A stretch of DNA of 64,000 nucleotides from assembly GCA_030432655.1 (NCBI GenBank), contig JAUILA010000014.1, positions 80,575 through 144,574 on the forward strand. Reading direction: 5' to 3'. Position 1 is the first letter of the stretch; the number at the start of each line of letters is the position of its first letter. Below the pieces are notes generated by a model. It worked only from the letters and a program-made list of their open reading frames with translations. It searched no databases and was not told the DNA's origin. The position numbers were made by a program, and so were the translations under genes. Below are positions 8,484-17,182 of the stretch, piece by piece. Source of the stretch: Bacteroidia bacterium (GTDB lineage Bacteria > Bacteroidota > Bacteroidia > Cytophagales > Cyclobacteriaceae).

Positions 8484-9493
8484 GAATTCTCCGCCAAATC
8501 ACGAAGGCATTCAATCCAGTCCGGATGATCATTCAGGCTTTCAACCAGCTGTACCTTTTCACCTCCGTGTTCTTCAAACAGTTCCTGGTATTCATCCCCA
8601 ATCTCAATGATGGTTTCCAGACAGTCTGCAGTAAAGGCCGGTGAAAAGACAAGTAATTTTTTTGCTCCTTCCCGGGCTTTTTGTTCCACTACCTTGTCGG
8701 AGAATGGTTCAAGCCAGTTTTTATCCAGCCTGGATTGAAAACATACGGTATACCGGTCGGGTGAAAGTTCCAGTCGTTCAGCCAGCAGGCGTGAGGTGGC
8801 GAAACAAGTCGCCTTGTAACAGTATTTATTCTCCGGCGTTATTTCATTCTCACAATCCCGGTCGGTGCAGAGCCCTTCATCGTAGACCTTATCAACATGC
8901 CGAAGAGGTACGCCGTGGTAGGAGAAGAGAATATGATCATACTCATCCAGGTTGTATTTCCTGCTTCTGTCAACAATGGCATCCAGGTATTTGGGGTGGT
9001 CATAGTACTGGCTGATTATACGCAATTCAGGAATTACCCACCACTTTCGGATCACATCCATGGCCTCCTCAATTGCTGAACCGGTACTTGCCGAAGCATA
9101 TTGGGGAAACATGGGAAGTACTATGATCTTTTTGTAATTCTCCCGCTTCATCTCCTCGAGAACATCCGGAATCGACGGGTTTTTATAACGCATTGCCAGG
9201 TGTACCTTGTAATCTTCAGGAAGCACCTCCTGCAGACGGTCCCGGGCATTTTCGCAATGGTAGATCAGTGGACTTCCGTTTTCAGTCCAGAGTTCCTTGT
9301 ACACCTTCGCCGATTTTGGTGCACGAAAGGGCACTATGATCAGGTTTACCAGCAACTTTCTGGCGAGCCAGGGAATATCGATCACCCTGGGATCATTGAG
9401 AAATTGTGACAGGTAGGACCTGACCTTTCCGGTTGACGGGTCATCCGGTGTTCCGAGGTTTAATAACAGTACGCCAACTTCAGCTTTCTTCAT
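8480..9493 (-). CDS. hemH: Ferrochelatase
   Basis: Inserts ferrous iron into a porphyrin at the end of heme synthesis. The 337-residue protein has the active-site histidine in FSYHGVP (H193) and the conserved glutamate in ADCLETI (E293). Between them sits a cysteine-rich insert (C209, C214, C225, C230) that is seen in some bacterial ferrochelatases and may bind metal or a [2Fe-2S] cluster; that is inference. The gene ends tail-to-tail with the desulfurase gene, overlapping 4 nt. Whether it uses protoporphyrin or coproporphyrin cannot be told from this sequence. Confidence 0.94.
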   Translation of the reverse strand: MKKAEVGVLLLNLGTPDDPSTGKVRSYLSQFLNDPRVIDIPWLARKLLVNLIIVPFRAPKSAKVYKELWTENGSPLIYHCENARDRLQEVLPEDYKVHLAMRYKNPSIPDVLEEMKRENYKKIIVLPMFPQYASASTGSAIEEAMDVIRKWWVIPELRIISQYYDHPKYLDAIVDRSRKYNLDEYDHILFSYHGVPLRHVDKVYDEGLCTDRDCENEITPENKYCYKATCFATSRLLAERLELSPDRYTVCFQSRLDKNWLEPFSDKVVEQKAREGAKKLLVFSPAFTADCLETIIEIGDEYQELFEEHGGEKVQLVESLNDHPDWIECLRDLAENS

Positions 9494-9523
9494 GCCAGTA
9501 ATTTTTTATATATGTTAACCAAT

Positions 9524-10093
9524 TTATGGGGCAACGGTTTTCCAGATTGCCCAACCATACATCCCGAAACGAATAAACCGGACGCCGGTTAGCAGGAGAA
9601 ACCTGCCATACGGATAACCGGATGCCCCCATCAGCATGCACACGGCTGAAAAGGGGAGAGGGGTTAATGCCCCGATAACCACCAGGAATCCGCCATATCT
9701 CCTGTAATAGGAATTGTACCTGTAAACATATCGTTCCATAAACCCATTCATATATGTCCATGTACGGAATGATTTACCAATACTGTAGCCTATTATACCA
9801 GCTGCAACGGATATCACGGCAAGCAGTGCAACATCCGGGATAAATGAATTAAAAACACCGTGTTCAATCACCCAGATAATAAACAATTCGGGAGGGATCA
9901 AACCGAAAATCAGTTCAGACAATGAAAATGTCAGGTACGTGAGAACAGGCCATTCTCCCAGCTTTGCCATGTACGAATCCACGTCAATCACCTCCCTGGC
10001 CAGTAAATAGAGGGCAACTATTAACCCGGCGTAGAACAATCCCTTAAAAAGATTCTTCCAGAAGAAGCCAGAGCCCAGGTTGGATTGAGACAT
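9524..10093 (-). CDS. VTT/DedA-like (SNARE-associated) small integral membrane protein
   Basis: 189-residue polytopic membrane protein with hydrophobic segments near 15-30, 50-68, 85-105 and 130-180. The central and C-terminal part has the VTT/SNARE-assoc pattern, including a GxxxGYSIGKSF stretch and a TPLPFSAVCMLMGASGYPYGRFLL re-entrant-type segment with the charged/Pro residues typical of the DedA superfamily. Family members transport lipid carriers or affect membrane homeostasis; the substrate here is unknown. It lies 5 nt downstream of the GNAT-like gene and 30 nt upstream of hemH, so the three minus-strand genes may be one transcript. Confidence 0.75.
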   Translation of the reverse strand: MSQSNLGSGFFWKNLFKGLFYAGLIVALYLLAREVIDVDSYMAKLGEWPVLTYLTFSLSELIFGLIPPELFIIWVIEHGVFNSFIPDVALLAVISVAAGIIGYSIGKSFRTWTYMNGFMERYVYRYNSYYRRYGGFLVVIGALTPLPFSAVCMLMGASGYPYGRFLLLTGVRFIRFGMYGWAIWKTVAP

Positions 10094-10098
10094 GTCTA

Positions 10099-11262
10099 TT
10101 ATAAAATGGGTGCGCGCTTAAATTCCCTGTTTTCATCAAACAGTTTCCGGTAAGTGTGATGGGTTTTTACGATATCACCTCCCACCTGCTCAACCACACG
10201 GATCATTTTCGGATTAAAATCCCCGATCCAGTTCATTTCCATCGTATCATATTGCTGGTATTTACGCTGAACCATTTCAGCAGTAGCCAGCACCAGTGCC
10301 CCCTCAAGCCCTTTTCGCTGATGTTCGGGAGAAACGCCAAATACCAACCCAAGCATTTTTTTACAGGTTCGCATTTTTTTGTGATAAAGGAACTTCAGTT
10401 TGCCCAGCAGATCCAGTTTCCCGTTCACATGTTTAAATATCTGATTTACTTCAGGCAGATTAATATAAAAGGCCACAGGCTCTCCTTCATAATATCCGAA
10501 CCAGATGATCTTCTCATCAATGATCGGTTTCATTTGCTTCATGATCGCCTTTGCCTGCAATGAAGACATTTCAGGTACGCCGTGGCCGGCCCAGGCCTTG
10601 TTATAAACGATACGAAAATCTTCAGTATACTTATCCAGTTCCTTCAGCCTGAGGTGCCTGAAAGAATAACCGGGGTCCTTCATCGCCTTTTCAGCTTTTT
10701 CATGAAGGCGTGGATGAAACGGATCCCGTACAAAACGGCCGAATGTAAATTGCTTGAAATAGATCCGGAATCCGTAGTTTTCAAACATTTCCCGGTAATA
10801 AGGAGGGTTGTAATTACAATTATAATTGGGCTCAATATCAAATCCGTCAACCAGCAATCCCCACCATTTGTCCCGTTCACCGAAGTTAACCGGTCCATCC
10901 ATGGCTTCCATACCTCTTTCACTAAGCCAGTCTTTCGCAGCATCGAAAAGCCTGAATGCAGCATCCTGATCTTCAATGCATTCAAAAAAACCCATCCCGC
11001 CGGTAGGCTGATCGTTTTTCTTATTTACCGTCTTCCGGTTGATGAAAGCTGCTACACGACCGATGGTGGTACCGTTATCATCCTGCAAGATCCAGCGTAC
11101 GGCTTCACCTTTTCTGAATGTTTTGTTCTTTTTGGGGTCGAATACCTGTTCGATATCGGCATCGAGTGGTCGTATCCAGGAAGGATAACTCTTATAAAGG
11201 CGCAACGGCAACCGAATGAATTCCCTGATGTGTTCCTTGCGTGTGACTTCGATAAGATTCAT
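10099..11262 (-). CDS. GNAT-superfamily acyltransferase-like protein
   Basis: 387-residue cytoplasmic protein of a family common in Bacteroidota and usually annotated GNAT N-acetyltransferase or hypothetical. It has two halves: an N-terminal half with RWILQDDNGTTIGRVAAFINR (beta strands of a GNAT-like fold, about 56-76) and the conserved DGPVNFGERDKWWG block (about 121-134), and a C-terminal half with a VSPEHQRKGLEGALV segment (about 310-324) resembling the acetyl-CoA pyrophosphate loop (Q/RxxG). Substrate is unknown. A TAGCTTTG promoter-like box is 4 nt before the ATG. Confidence 0.7.
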   Translation of the reverse strand: MNLIEVTRKEHIREFIRLPLRLYKSYPSWIRPLDADIEQVFDPKKNKTFRKGEAVRWILQDDNGTTIGRVAAFINRKTVNKKNDQPTGGMGFFECIEDQDAAFRLFDAAKDWLSERGMEAMDGPVNFGERDKWWGLLVDGFDIEPNYNCNYNPPYYREMFENYGFRIYFKQFTFGRFVRDPFHPRLHEKAEKAMKDPGYSFRHLRLKELDKYTEDFRIVYNKAWAGHGVPEMSSLQAKAIMKQMKPIIDEKIIWFGYYEGEPVAFYINLPEVNQIFKHVNGKLDLLGKLKFLYHKKMRTCKKMLGLVFGVSPEHQRKGLEGALVLATAEMVQRKYQQYDTMEMNWIGDFNPKMIRVVEQVGGDIVKTHHTYRKLFDENREFKRAPIL

Positions 11263-11266
11263 GCCG

Positions 11267-11274
11267 CAAAGCTA
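11267..11274 (-). promoter_or_regulatory. Candidate -7 promoter box (TAGCTTTG) for the GNAT-like gene
   Basis: Match to TAnnTTTG on the minus strand in the 18-nt gap between the upstream kinase stop and this gene, only 4 nt before the ATG. If used, the mRNA would be leaderless or nearly so. Confidence 0.38.
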
Positions 11275-11280
11275 CACTTT

Positions 11281-13920
11281 CTAGGTCTTTTTTTCCTGAT
11301 TTTCAAGTTCCCGTATCGCGTTGGGCAGGGTGATCTCAAAGCTGGTACCCTTGTTTGCTTCACTTTTAACCCTGATCACTCCGCCTAGCCGTTCGATGGC
11401 ATTCTTTACAATATACAGCCCGATCCCGGATCCTTCGCCCATTTCTGTTGCACGGTAAAACATTTCAAACACTTTAGGCAAGCGGTCTTCCGTGATCCCG
11501 ATTCCGTTATCGCCAAAATAAATGGAGGCATAGGTACGCTCGACCATGATATCAATCTCAATATAAGATTCATCCCGTCGTGTGCTGTAATATTTGACGG
11601 CATTGGAGATCAGGTTCCGAAGAATCTCACTGATTCTCCACTGATCGCTGTAAAAATCACCTCCTTCAATATTTATTTTCTTGCTGATCTGTGAGGTCTG
11701 GGGCAGGTAACTCAGGCTGCTGAAGCAATCGTCAATGATGGATCGGAAATTAATCTGGCTGTAGATCACATCCATTTTCAGGTTCTTGGAATGACTCAGG
11801 ATATCACTGATAAAATGATCAAGCTGCTTGATCCTGTTTTCAATCATGCCGATATATTCATAGACGGAATCCGACCCCCGCTCATGATTTACCAGGTTTA
11901 CCAGCCCCATAATTGACGAAAGCGGAGCCCGCAGGTCGTGAGAAACTTTGTAGACAAAGTTGTCAAGTTCAAGATTTCTGACCTCAAGTTCCTTTTCAAC
12001 TTTTACCCTATCAGTTATATCAACATACAACCCGTAAATTCCAATTGTCTGGCCCTGGTATATTACCGGAATGCTGTATATGATCACCGGTACCGGTTCA
12101 TTTTCCGCATTGACCCGGTACGTTTCAAGCTTCTGGGCACGACCGGACCGGGTAGACCGGTTAATGGCAAGCGATTCTTCCATCAGGTCCTCAGGCACAA
12201 TGCGGTTATCCAGCTTCTGACCGACAAGGTCTTCCACTTCAAACCCAAACATTTCGCTGAATCCTGGATTGACCTGGCGAACGATCATCTCTTCATCAAG
12301 AAAAACTATTCCTACCGGGGAATTTTCAAATAAATGGGAGAATAATTGCTCCTGGCGACGGCTGCGTCTCTCATTCTCCTTTTTCTCCTGGATATCAACA
12401 TAGGTTCCTGTAGCCCGAATAATTCTTCCTTTATGGTTCGTGGCAGTCCCGCTTCCCCGGTCGTGAATCCAACGGTAACTTCCGTCGGCCATGCGGAACC
12501 GGTATTCCGCCTCATACAGATCGTCCGGTTTCTTTAAATAGCGGTTAAGCTTTTTCTTAACTCCCGGGAGATCTTCCGGGTGAACAAGCGCTTCCCAATC
12601 TTTGTAGAAATTTTCAGCCTCTTCATCTGAGTACCCGAAGCGATAAGCCCATGATGAATTAAATATCTTTCGTTTTTCAAGAACATCCCATTCCCAGAAT
12701 CCCAGGTCGGCCGCTTCCAGTGCTATTCGAAGCCGCTCTTCTGTTCTTAAATGAGCATCCTCAATATTCTTTTTATCTGTAATATCCATCATCAGGCCGT
12801 ATCTGATAATCCGGTCTTCCCTGATTATACCCGGACTGGATTTGGCCTCAATCCATTTAATCTCATCATTGATAATGAACCGTCCCGACCAGACCCAATA
12901 TTTATCTACCTGTTCCTTCCTGTTGAGTGACTCGAACATATTCTCACGATCGAAGGGATGGACCAGGTCAAAAAGCTTAGCCGCGTCCTGCTGGACCTCT
13001 TCCCTGGATACACCCATGATTCCTGTGATCCGTTCACTTACATAATTAAAATAGGGTTCCTCCTCACCAAAAGGAATATGGTATTCATAAATGACTCCAG
13101 GCAGTCCGAGCGTCATGGCCTGCAGCTTCTGTTCATTCTCCAGCAGAGAAACTTCCGACCTTTTTTGTTCGGTCATGTCATGAATTATCAGAAAAACGGC
13201 TGCGTCCTCTTCCCGGTAGGAAGCCAATGGAAAGAGATACGCCTTAAGATACCGGTCCCTGTCTGTTTGAATTTCTTTCAGTGATTCTGTACGTGCAGGA
13301 TTATAGACCAAAACCGGTAACTCTACCATTTTACCGTCAAAAGCCTCTTCGATGAGGGTTTTGTAAGGTTCCTTATTTAACTGTTCATCCTGGAAAATAT
13401 TATAGACCTCAAAAATGCGCTCAGCTTGTGAAAAAGGTACATCCCATATTTTCAGGAATGACTCGTTATAATAAAAGGGAGTGCCATTTTTAGCATACAA
13501 TGCCATCGGTAATGGCGAATCTGTCATCATTCCCTGGATAGTCGGCTGTAAAACTTTCTCCGGAAGAATACGAAATTGGACCAGAGAATGTGTTTCATCG
13601 CTTCCAGGCAATGAGAACGGGGAGAAGCTGATAGAATAAAGGGTTTTTTGCTGGTTTTTGGCCTGCAAGTGAAATTCATCGGAACAGGTATTCCCCTCCA
13701 GGGAACTGGTAAGATTATTCATAAACAGGCTTTTTACCTGTTCCGGCAATATATTCTGAATCTCATTCCCCACTGCATTTGTTGAATTAACATGAAGTAA
13801 TTCAGCCAAACGCGGATTCCAATAGATTATATGCAGATCCGGTGAAACAATTGCCACGCCATCTGCATTGGAATCGAATAAAGAAGAGTAAATTAAAATG
13901 TCCGATCCTGAATCGGCCAT
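11281..13920 (-). CDS. Multi-PAS soluble sensor histidine kinase (orphan)
   Basis: 879-residue kinase with no membrane segment, so a cytoplasmic sensor. It carries five PAS-type modules in series (about 8-118, 130-250, 262-385, 395-512 and 523-640; the third and fourth are PAS_3-like with HPFD/HPED motifs), then a HisKA helix with H661 in KVSHDLRAPLSS and a HATPase_c domain with N773, G1 DNGIG (804-808) and G2 GSGIGL (830-835). No receiver domain or neighbouring response regulator is seen. The kinase core is close in pattern to that of the membrane kinase at 2954-4645. Ligands of the PAS modules are unknown; no heme or flavin signature could be assigned. Confidence 0.92.
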   Translation of the reverse strand: MADSGSDILIYSSLFDSNADGVAIVSPDLHIIYWNPRLAELLHVNSTNAVGNEIQNILPEQVKSLFMNNLTSSLEGNTCSDEFHLQAKNQQKTLYSISFSPFSLPGSDETHSLVQFRILPEKVLQPTIQGMMTDSPLPMALYAKNGTPFYYNESFLKIWDVPFSQAERIFEVYNIFQDEQLNKEPYKTLIEEAFDGKMVELPVLVYNPARTESLKEIQTDRDRYLKAYLFPLASYREEDAAVFLIIHDMTEQKRSEVSLLENEQKLQAMTLGLPGVIYEYHIPFGEEEPYFNYVSERITGIMGVSREEVQQDAAKLFDLVHPFDRENMFESLNRKEQVDKYWVWSGRFIINDEIKWIEAKSSPGIIREDRIIRYGLMMDITDKKNIEDAHLRTEERLRIALEAADLGFWEWDVLEKRKIFNSSWAYRFGYSDEEAENFYKDWEALVHPEDLPGVKKKLNRYLKKPDDLYEAEYRFRMADGSYRWIHDRGSGTATNHKGRIIRATGTYVDIQEKKENERRSRRQEQLFSHLFENSPVGIVFLDEEMIVRQVNPGFSEMFGFEVEDLVGQKLDNRIVPEDLMEESLAINRSTRSGRAQKLETYRVNAENEPVPVIIYSIPVIYQGQTIGIYGLYVDITDRVKVEKELEVRNLELDNFVYKVSHDLRAPLSSIMGLVNLVNHERGSDSVYEYIGMIENRIKQLDHFISDILSHSKNLKMDVIYSQINFRSIIDDCFSSLSYLPQTSQISKKINIEGGDFYSDQWRISEILRNLISNAVKYYSTRRDESYIEIDIMVERTYASIYFGDNGIGITEDRLPKVFEMFYRATEMGEGSGIGLYIVKNAIERLGGVIRVKSEANKGTSFEITLPNAIRELENQEKKT

Positions 13921-14049
13921 AGGAAAAATTTATAACCACTATTAAACACGCAAGAGTAAATATTAGAAATATTACACAAAAAAAATGTTTAAGTATTGGT
14001 TAGAAATTACATCATCACCTTAACCATTTATCAATCAGATCACACGTAT

Positions 14050-15261
14050 ATGCAGTCCAAAAAAGTAACTTTCAGTAATTCCAATGGTGATTCCCTGAGT
14101 GCACGAATTATGCTGCCCCCTTCCGGGAAGCCCCAGGTATTTGCCATATTCGCCCATTGCTTTACATGTTCAAAAGATCTGAAAGCCTCTGTCAACATAG
14201 CACGGGCACTTGTATCGCATGATATTGGCGTAATGCGTTTTGATTTTACCGGGCTGGGGGAGAGTGACGGTGATTTTTCAGATACCAGTTTTTCCACCAA
14301 TCGCAGTGACCTGCTGGCAGCCGCTGCGTATCTGGAAGAAAACTGGACTGCCCCGTCCGTGCTGATCGGGCATTCACTGGGCGGAGCGGCAGTTCTTATG
14401 GTGGCAAGCGAGATCAGTTCTGTGAAGGCAGTGGCAACGATCGGGGCACCGGCAGACCCGGAACATGTAACCAATTTACTGGAAAATAAACTGGACGAAA
14501 TAGAAGACGAGGGTCAGGCGATGGTAAATATTGGCGGAAGGCCTTTCCCGGTCAGCCGAACGTTTCTTGAAGATTTGAAAAAGCACGACCCGGCAACTTC
14601 AATCCGTAACATGGGCGTATCACTTCTTATCCTCCATTCTCCACAGGACATGGTTGTTGAAATTGAGAATGCACGCAAAATATATGAAGCAGCGATGCAT
14701 CCGAAAAGTTTTATATCACTGGACGGAGCTGATCATTTGCTGAGCAATGAAGCCGATTCGCATTATGCCGGGGATGTCATTGCGGCCTGGTCTGACCGTT
14801 ATCTCAATGTTGACAGAGAGCCCTCCCTGCCAGAATCAGACCGGGAAGTTGTCACGAGTACGGGCACCGGTTTTACGACGGAAGTAAATGCCGGCAGACA
14901 TAATTTGATTGTGGACGAACCGGAATCAGTGGGCGGCTCAGATCTGGGTCCGACGCCCTATGACTACCTTATAACATCACTGGGAGCGTGTACCGGAATG
15001 ACACTTCAAATGTATGCAGAACGAAAGAAATGGCCGCTGAAGGAGGTCAGGGTTCACCTGATGCATGACAAAGTCCACGAGGCTGATTGCGAGAAATGTG
15101 AGGATAAGGAGGCCCGTATCGACAGGATATCACGGGAAATTGAAATCAGCGGAGACCTGTCTGATGAACAAATCAACCGGTTGATGGAAATTGCAGACAA
15201 ATGCCCCGTTCACAAAACATTAACAGGTGAGATCAGGGTGGAAACTAAAATAAGGGATTAA
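14050..15261 (+). CDS. Alpha/beta hydrolase fused to an OsmC-family peroxiredoxin domain
   Basis: 403-residue two-domain protein. The N-terminal part (about 5-255) is an alpha/beta hydrolase with oxyanion-side HCFTCSKD, nucleophile elbow GHSLGG (S109), acid D200 (SPQDM) and H229 (GADHLL). The C-terminal part (about 265-400) is an OsmC/Ohr fold with the two redox cysteines C314 (GACTGMT) and C385 (DKCPVHKT), expected to reduce organic or lipid hydroperoxides. Such fusions are known in Bacteroidota. ATG 14050 was chosen; an in-frame TTG at 13996 adds a stretch with no family resemblance. The stop overlaps the stop of the convergent PfpI-like gene (TTAA). A joint job, for example releasing and detoxifying oxidised acyl chains, is inference. 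Confidence 0.92.
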   Translation: MQSKKVTFSNSNGDSLSARIMLPPSGKPQVFAIFAHCFTCSKDLKASVNIARALVSHDIGVMRFDFTGLGESDGDFSDTSFSTNRSDLLAAAAYLEENWTAPSVLIGHSLGGAAVLMVASEISSVKAVATIGAPADPEHVTNLLENKLDEIEDEGQAMVNIGGRPFPVSRTFLEDLKKHDPATSIRNMGVSLLILHSPQDMVVEIENARKIYEAAMHPKSFISLDGADHLLSNEADSHYAGDVIAAWSDRYLNVDREPSLPESDREVVTSTGTGFTTEVNAGRHNLIVDEPESVGGSDLGPTPYDYLITSLGACTGMTLQMYAERKKWPLKEVRVHLMHDKVHEADCEKCEDKEARIDRISREIEISGDLSDEQINRLMEIADKCPVHKTLTGEIRVETKIRD

Positions 15262-15980
15262 TCAACCGCGCGGTATTTGACATTTTTTAAATCCCAGTCT
15301 ATTACCAGTCCGCCTGCAATGCCAAGTGCTACTTCCCGTCCGTAGAGCACTTCACAAATGTACAGGGCAGGATCGTAGGACTTTGCCCCACCCGCACTGG
15401 TTACAAGCTTGCCGTCCCGAACAAAACTGACACCTTCAATGACTTCCAGTTGTGGGAATTGCTGCCGGTAGGTCATAATATCCGAAGGAAAAGTAGTGGA
15501 AATGCGGTCATCCACAAGTCCGGCCTTGGCAAGGATAAAAGCGCCGTCGCATAAGGAAAGCACAAAATCGGCCTCATTTCCTTTCTCACGCACAAAACTG
15601 ATCAGTTGCTCATTTTGCAGATCACTTCCCATATTGTTCTCCGCACTGGGCACCACCAGGATGTCTATAGGCGGTAAATCAGGATCGCTCATAGCATAAT
15701 CCGGAATAATGCGCAGGCCTTCAAAGGAGGTGATCACTGATGTATCCGGAGCTACGGTAAATACTTTCATCGCCGGATCCGTGTGAAATATGGTGTGATG
15801 AAAAATATCCATGGGGGCTATTAATTCAGAATTAAACACGCCCTGTATTATTACAAACCCCACATTCAGCGTCCTGTCAGGAGAATCCGGTACCTGCAAT
15901 ATAGCGCTGCCGGGTGAAGGGTCCGGTGAGCAGGAAAGCTGTGTAATTATCAGGAAGACCAGCGCAACTATTAATCGCAT
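15258..15980 (-). CDS. DJ-1/PfpI-family protein with lipoprotein signal peptide
   Basis: 240-residue protein with an N-terminal signal peptide ending in a lipobox-like TQLSC (C17), then a DJ-1/PfpI (GATase1-like) domain from about residue 38. The reactive nucleophile-elbow cysteine is C144 in SLCDGAFILA, the usual family context, followed by AGLVDDR and a TTFPSD segment. Relatives include glyoxalase III-like, isonitrile hydratase-like and GlxA N-terminal domains; most are cytoplasmic, so the apparent export and lipidation is unusual. It is divergent from the YdeI-like gene with an 18-nt gap and shares a stop overlap with the hydrolase-OsmC gene. Function is not assigned. Confidence 0.82.
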   Translation of the reverse strand: MRLIVALVFLIITQLSCSPDPSPGSAILQVPDSPDRTLNVGFVIIQGVFNSELIAPMDIFHHTIFHTDPAMKVFTVAPDTSVITSFEGLRIIPDYAMSDPDLPPIDILVVPSAENNMGSDLQNEQLISFVREKGNEADFVLSLCDGAFILAKAGLVDDRISTTFPSDIMTYRQQFPQLEVIEGVSFVRDGKLVTSAGGAKSYDPALYICEVLYGREVALGIAGGLVIDWDLKNVKYRAVD

Positions 15981-15998
15981 ATTGACTATTTTAGGTTT

Positions 15999-16586
15999 AT
16001 GGATACCATGAGCAGAAAATTACAATATAAAGAAAACTTCCGATGCCTGGTACTGGATAATCCGGAAGGAGTTCACTGGACCTTTCCATTTGACAAGCAA
16101 AGAGAAAAAGAGGGTTATGACCTTGAAATTCTCTTCACAGATTCGCTTGATGATCTACACCAGAAATTACCCTCTTTTCTGGAGGCAGGGGATGACAGGC
16201 TCCGCTGGCTGGCCTACCCCAAGAAAAGTGGCCGGCTAGCCTCGGACATTAACCGTGATATTATCTGGAAAATTTTAAATGATAATGAGTTTCAGCCTGT
16301 TTCCATGATCAGTCTGGATACTGACTGGTCTGTTATGCGGGTCAGAAATAATCAATATGTCACTAATCTTAAGAAGGAAAAAACCAGCATGCCGGACGAA
16401 CTGAAGAAGTTACTGGAGAATAATCCGGATTGTCATGATTATTTCAAGTCACTTTCTAATTCCAACAAGAAAGAATACATGCGCTGGGTAAATTCGGCGA
16501 AAAGGGAGGAAACAAGAAAAGGGAGACTTGAACGCATTCGCTCCCTGCTTCGCGACAGGATACCCAATCCTTACAGCGGACGGTAA
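15999..16586 (+). CDS. YdeI/OmdA-domain protein with an N-terminal DUF3052-like region
   Basis: 195 residues. The C-terminal 60 residues (MPDELKKLLENN, then KKEYMRWVNSAKREETRKGRLERI) match the YdeI/OmpD-associated family pattern: a helical domain with W-V-N-x-A-K-R/K-x-E-T-R-x-x-R. The N-terminal half contains LAYPKKSGRLASDINRDII, which resembles DUF3052-type proteins; this second assignment is weaker. The family has been linked to bacteriocin protection or antibiotic-peptide responses in a few bacteria, but the molecular role is unknown. The start may be the ATG at 15999 or the ATG three codons later. It overlaps the convergent methyltransferase gene by 16 nt at the 3' ends. Confidence 0.75.
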   Translation: MDTMSRKLQYKENFRCLVLDNPEGVHWTFPFDKQREKEGYDLEILFTDSLDDLHQKLPSFLEAGDDRLRWLAYPKKSGRLASDINRDIIWKILNDNEFQPVSMISLDTDWSVMRVRNNQYVTNLKKEKTSMPDELKKLLENNPDCHDYFKSLSNSNKKEYMRWVNSAKREETRKGRLERIRSLLRDRIPNPYSGR

Positions 16587-17182
16587 ACCCTTGACTCAAT
16601 ATAATTATTCATCCAGCCCTTCCGGTTAATTAATTCCATTCCTGCAGTCGTAAAGTGAAGATCAAAATCAGGAAGCTTCCTGGCATCGAGTCCTGCAGTA
16701 AGTCTGAAAAATCTGTACATGGTCCAGGTTAGCAGTTTATGGTGCAAACTGTGAGCCGGCATAAAATCAGTGAACAACCATAAACCGTCTCGATTAAGTG
16801 ACTTTCGTAGTGTTAAAATGAGTTGATTGAGCTGGTCATCCCGGAAGCAATCCAGGAAAAATGGCGTAATGATCACATCATAATTACGTGGTTGCCATTC
16901 CAACAGATTCTCCCGAATAAAATGTACATTCATAGTTGCTGTCTTCCTTTGTTTTGCCTTCGAAATCATCTTGTCCGAAATATCCACGAAATCCACAGAG
17001 ATTTCTGTAAAACGCTGATCAAGCACCGTAAGCAATTCTCCCGTTCCGCCACCAGCCAGGAGAACCCTGCTACCTTCCGGAATGGATGACAAAAAATGCG
17101 ATTGAGACTCCATGAGCGTGTCACCGAAAACGAGCCTGGCCAACGCCGGGTATGCGGGCGCGACAAAATCAAACCCCGCCAT
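16571..17182 (-). CDS. Class I SAM-dependent methyltransferase
   Basis: 203-residue Rossmann-fold methyltransferase: motif I reads VLLAGGGTGELL (about 40-51), the acidic residue after strand beta-2 is in DFVDISDKM (about 60-68), and a NYDVIITPFFLDCF segment (about 99-112) gives the post-I/II region. The substrate is unknown. Its ATG overlaps the stop of the upstream UbiA-like gene by one base (TAATG), so the two are translationally coupled, suggesting a prenyl-transfer plus methylation pair such as would be found in quinone or terpenoid-lipid modification; that link is inference. Confidence 0.82.
   Translation of the reverse strand: MAGFDFVAPAYPALARLVFGDTLMESQSHFLSSIPEGSRVLLAGGGTGELLTVLDQRFTEISVDFVDISDKMISKAKQRKTATMNVHFIRENLLEWQPRNYDVIITPFFLDCFRDDQLNQLILTLRKSLNRDGLWLFTDFMPAHSLHHKLLTWTMYRFFRLTAGLDARKLPDFDLHFTTAGMELINRKGWMNNYIESRVYRPL

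Noticed and set aside
10582..11388. 268-codon plus-strand frame opposite the GNAT-like gene
   Set aside because: Antisense to a conserved gene with a good start; no recognisable domain.
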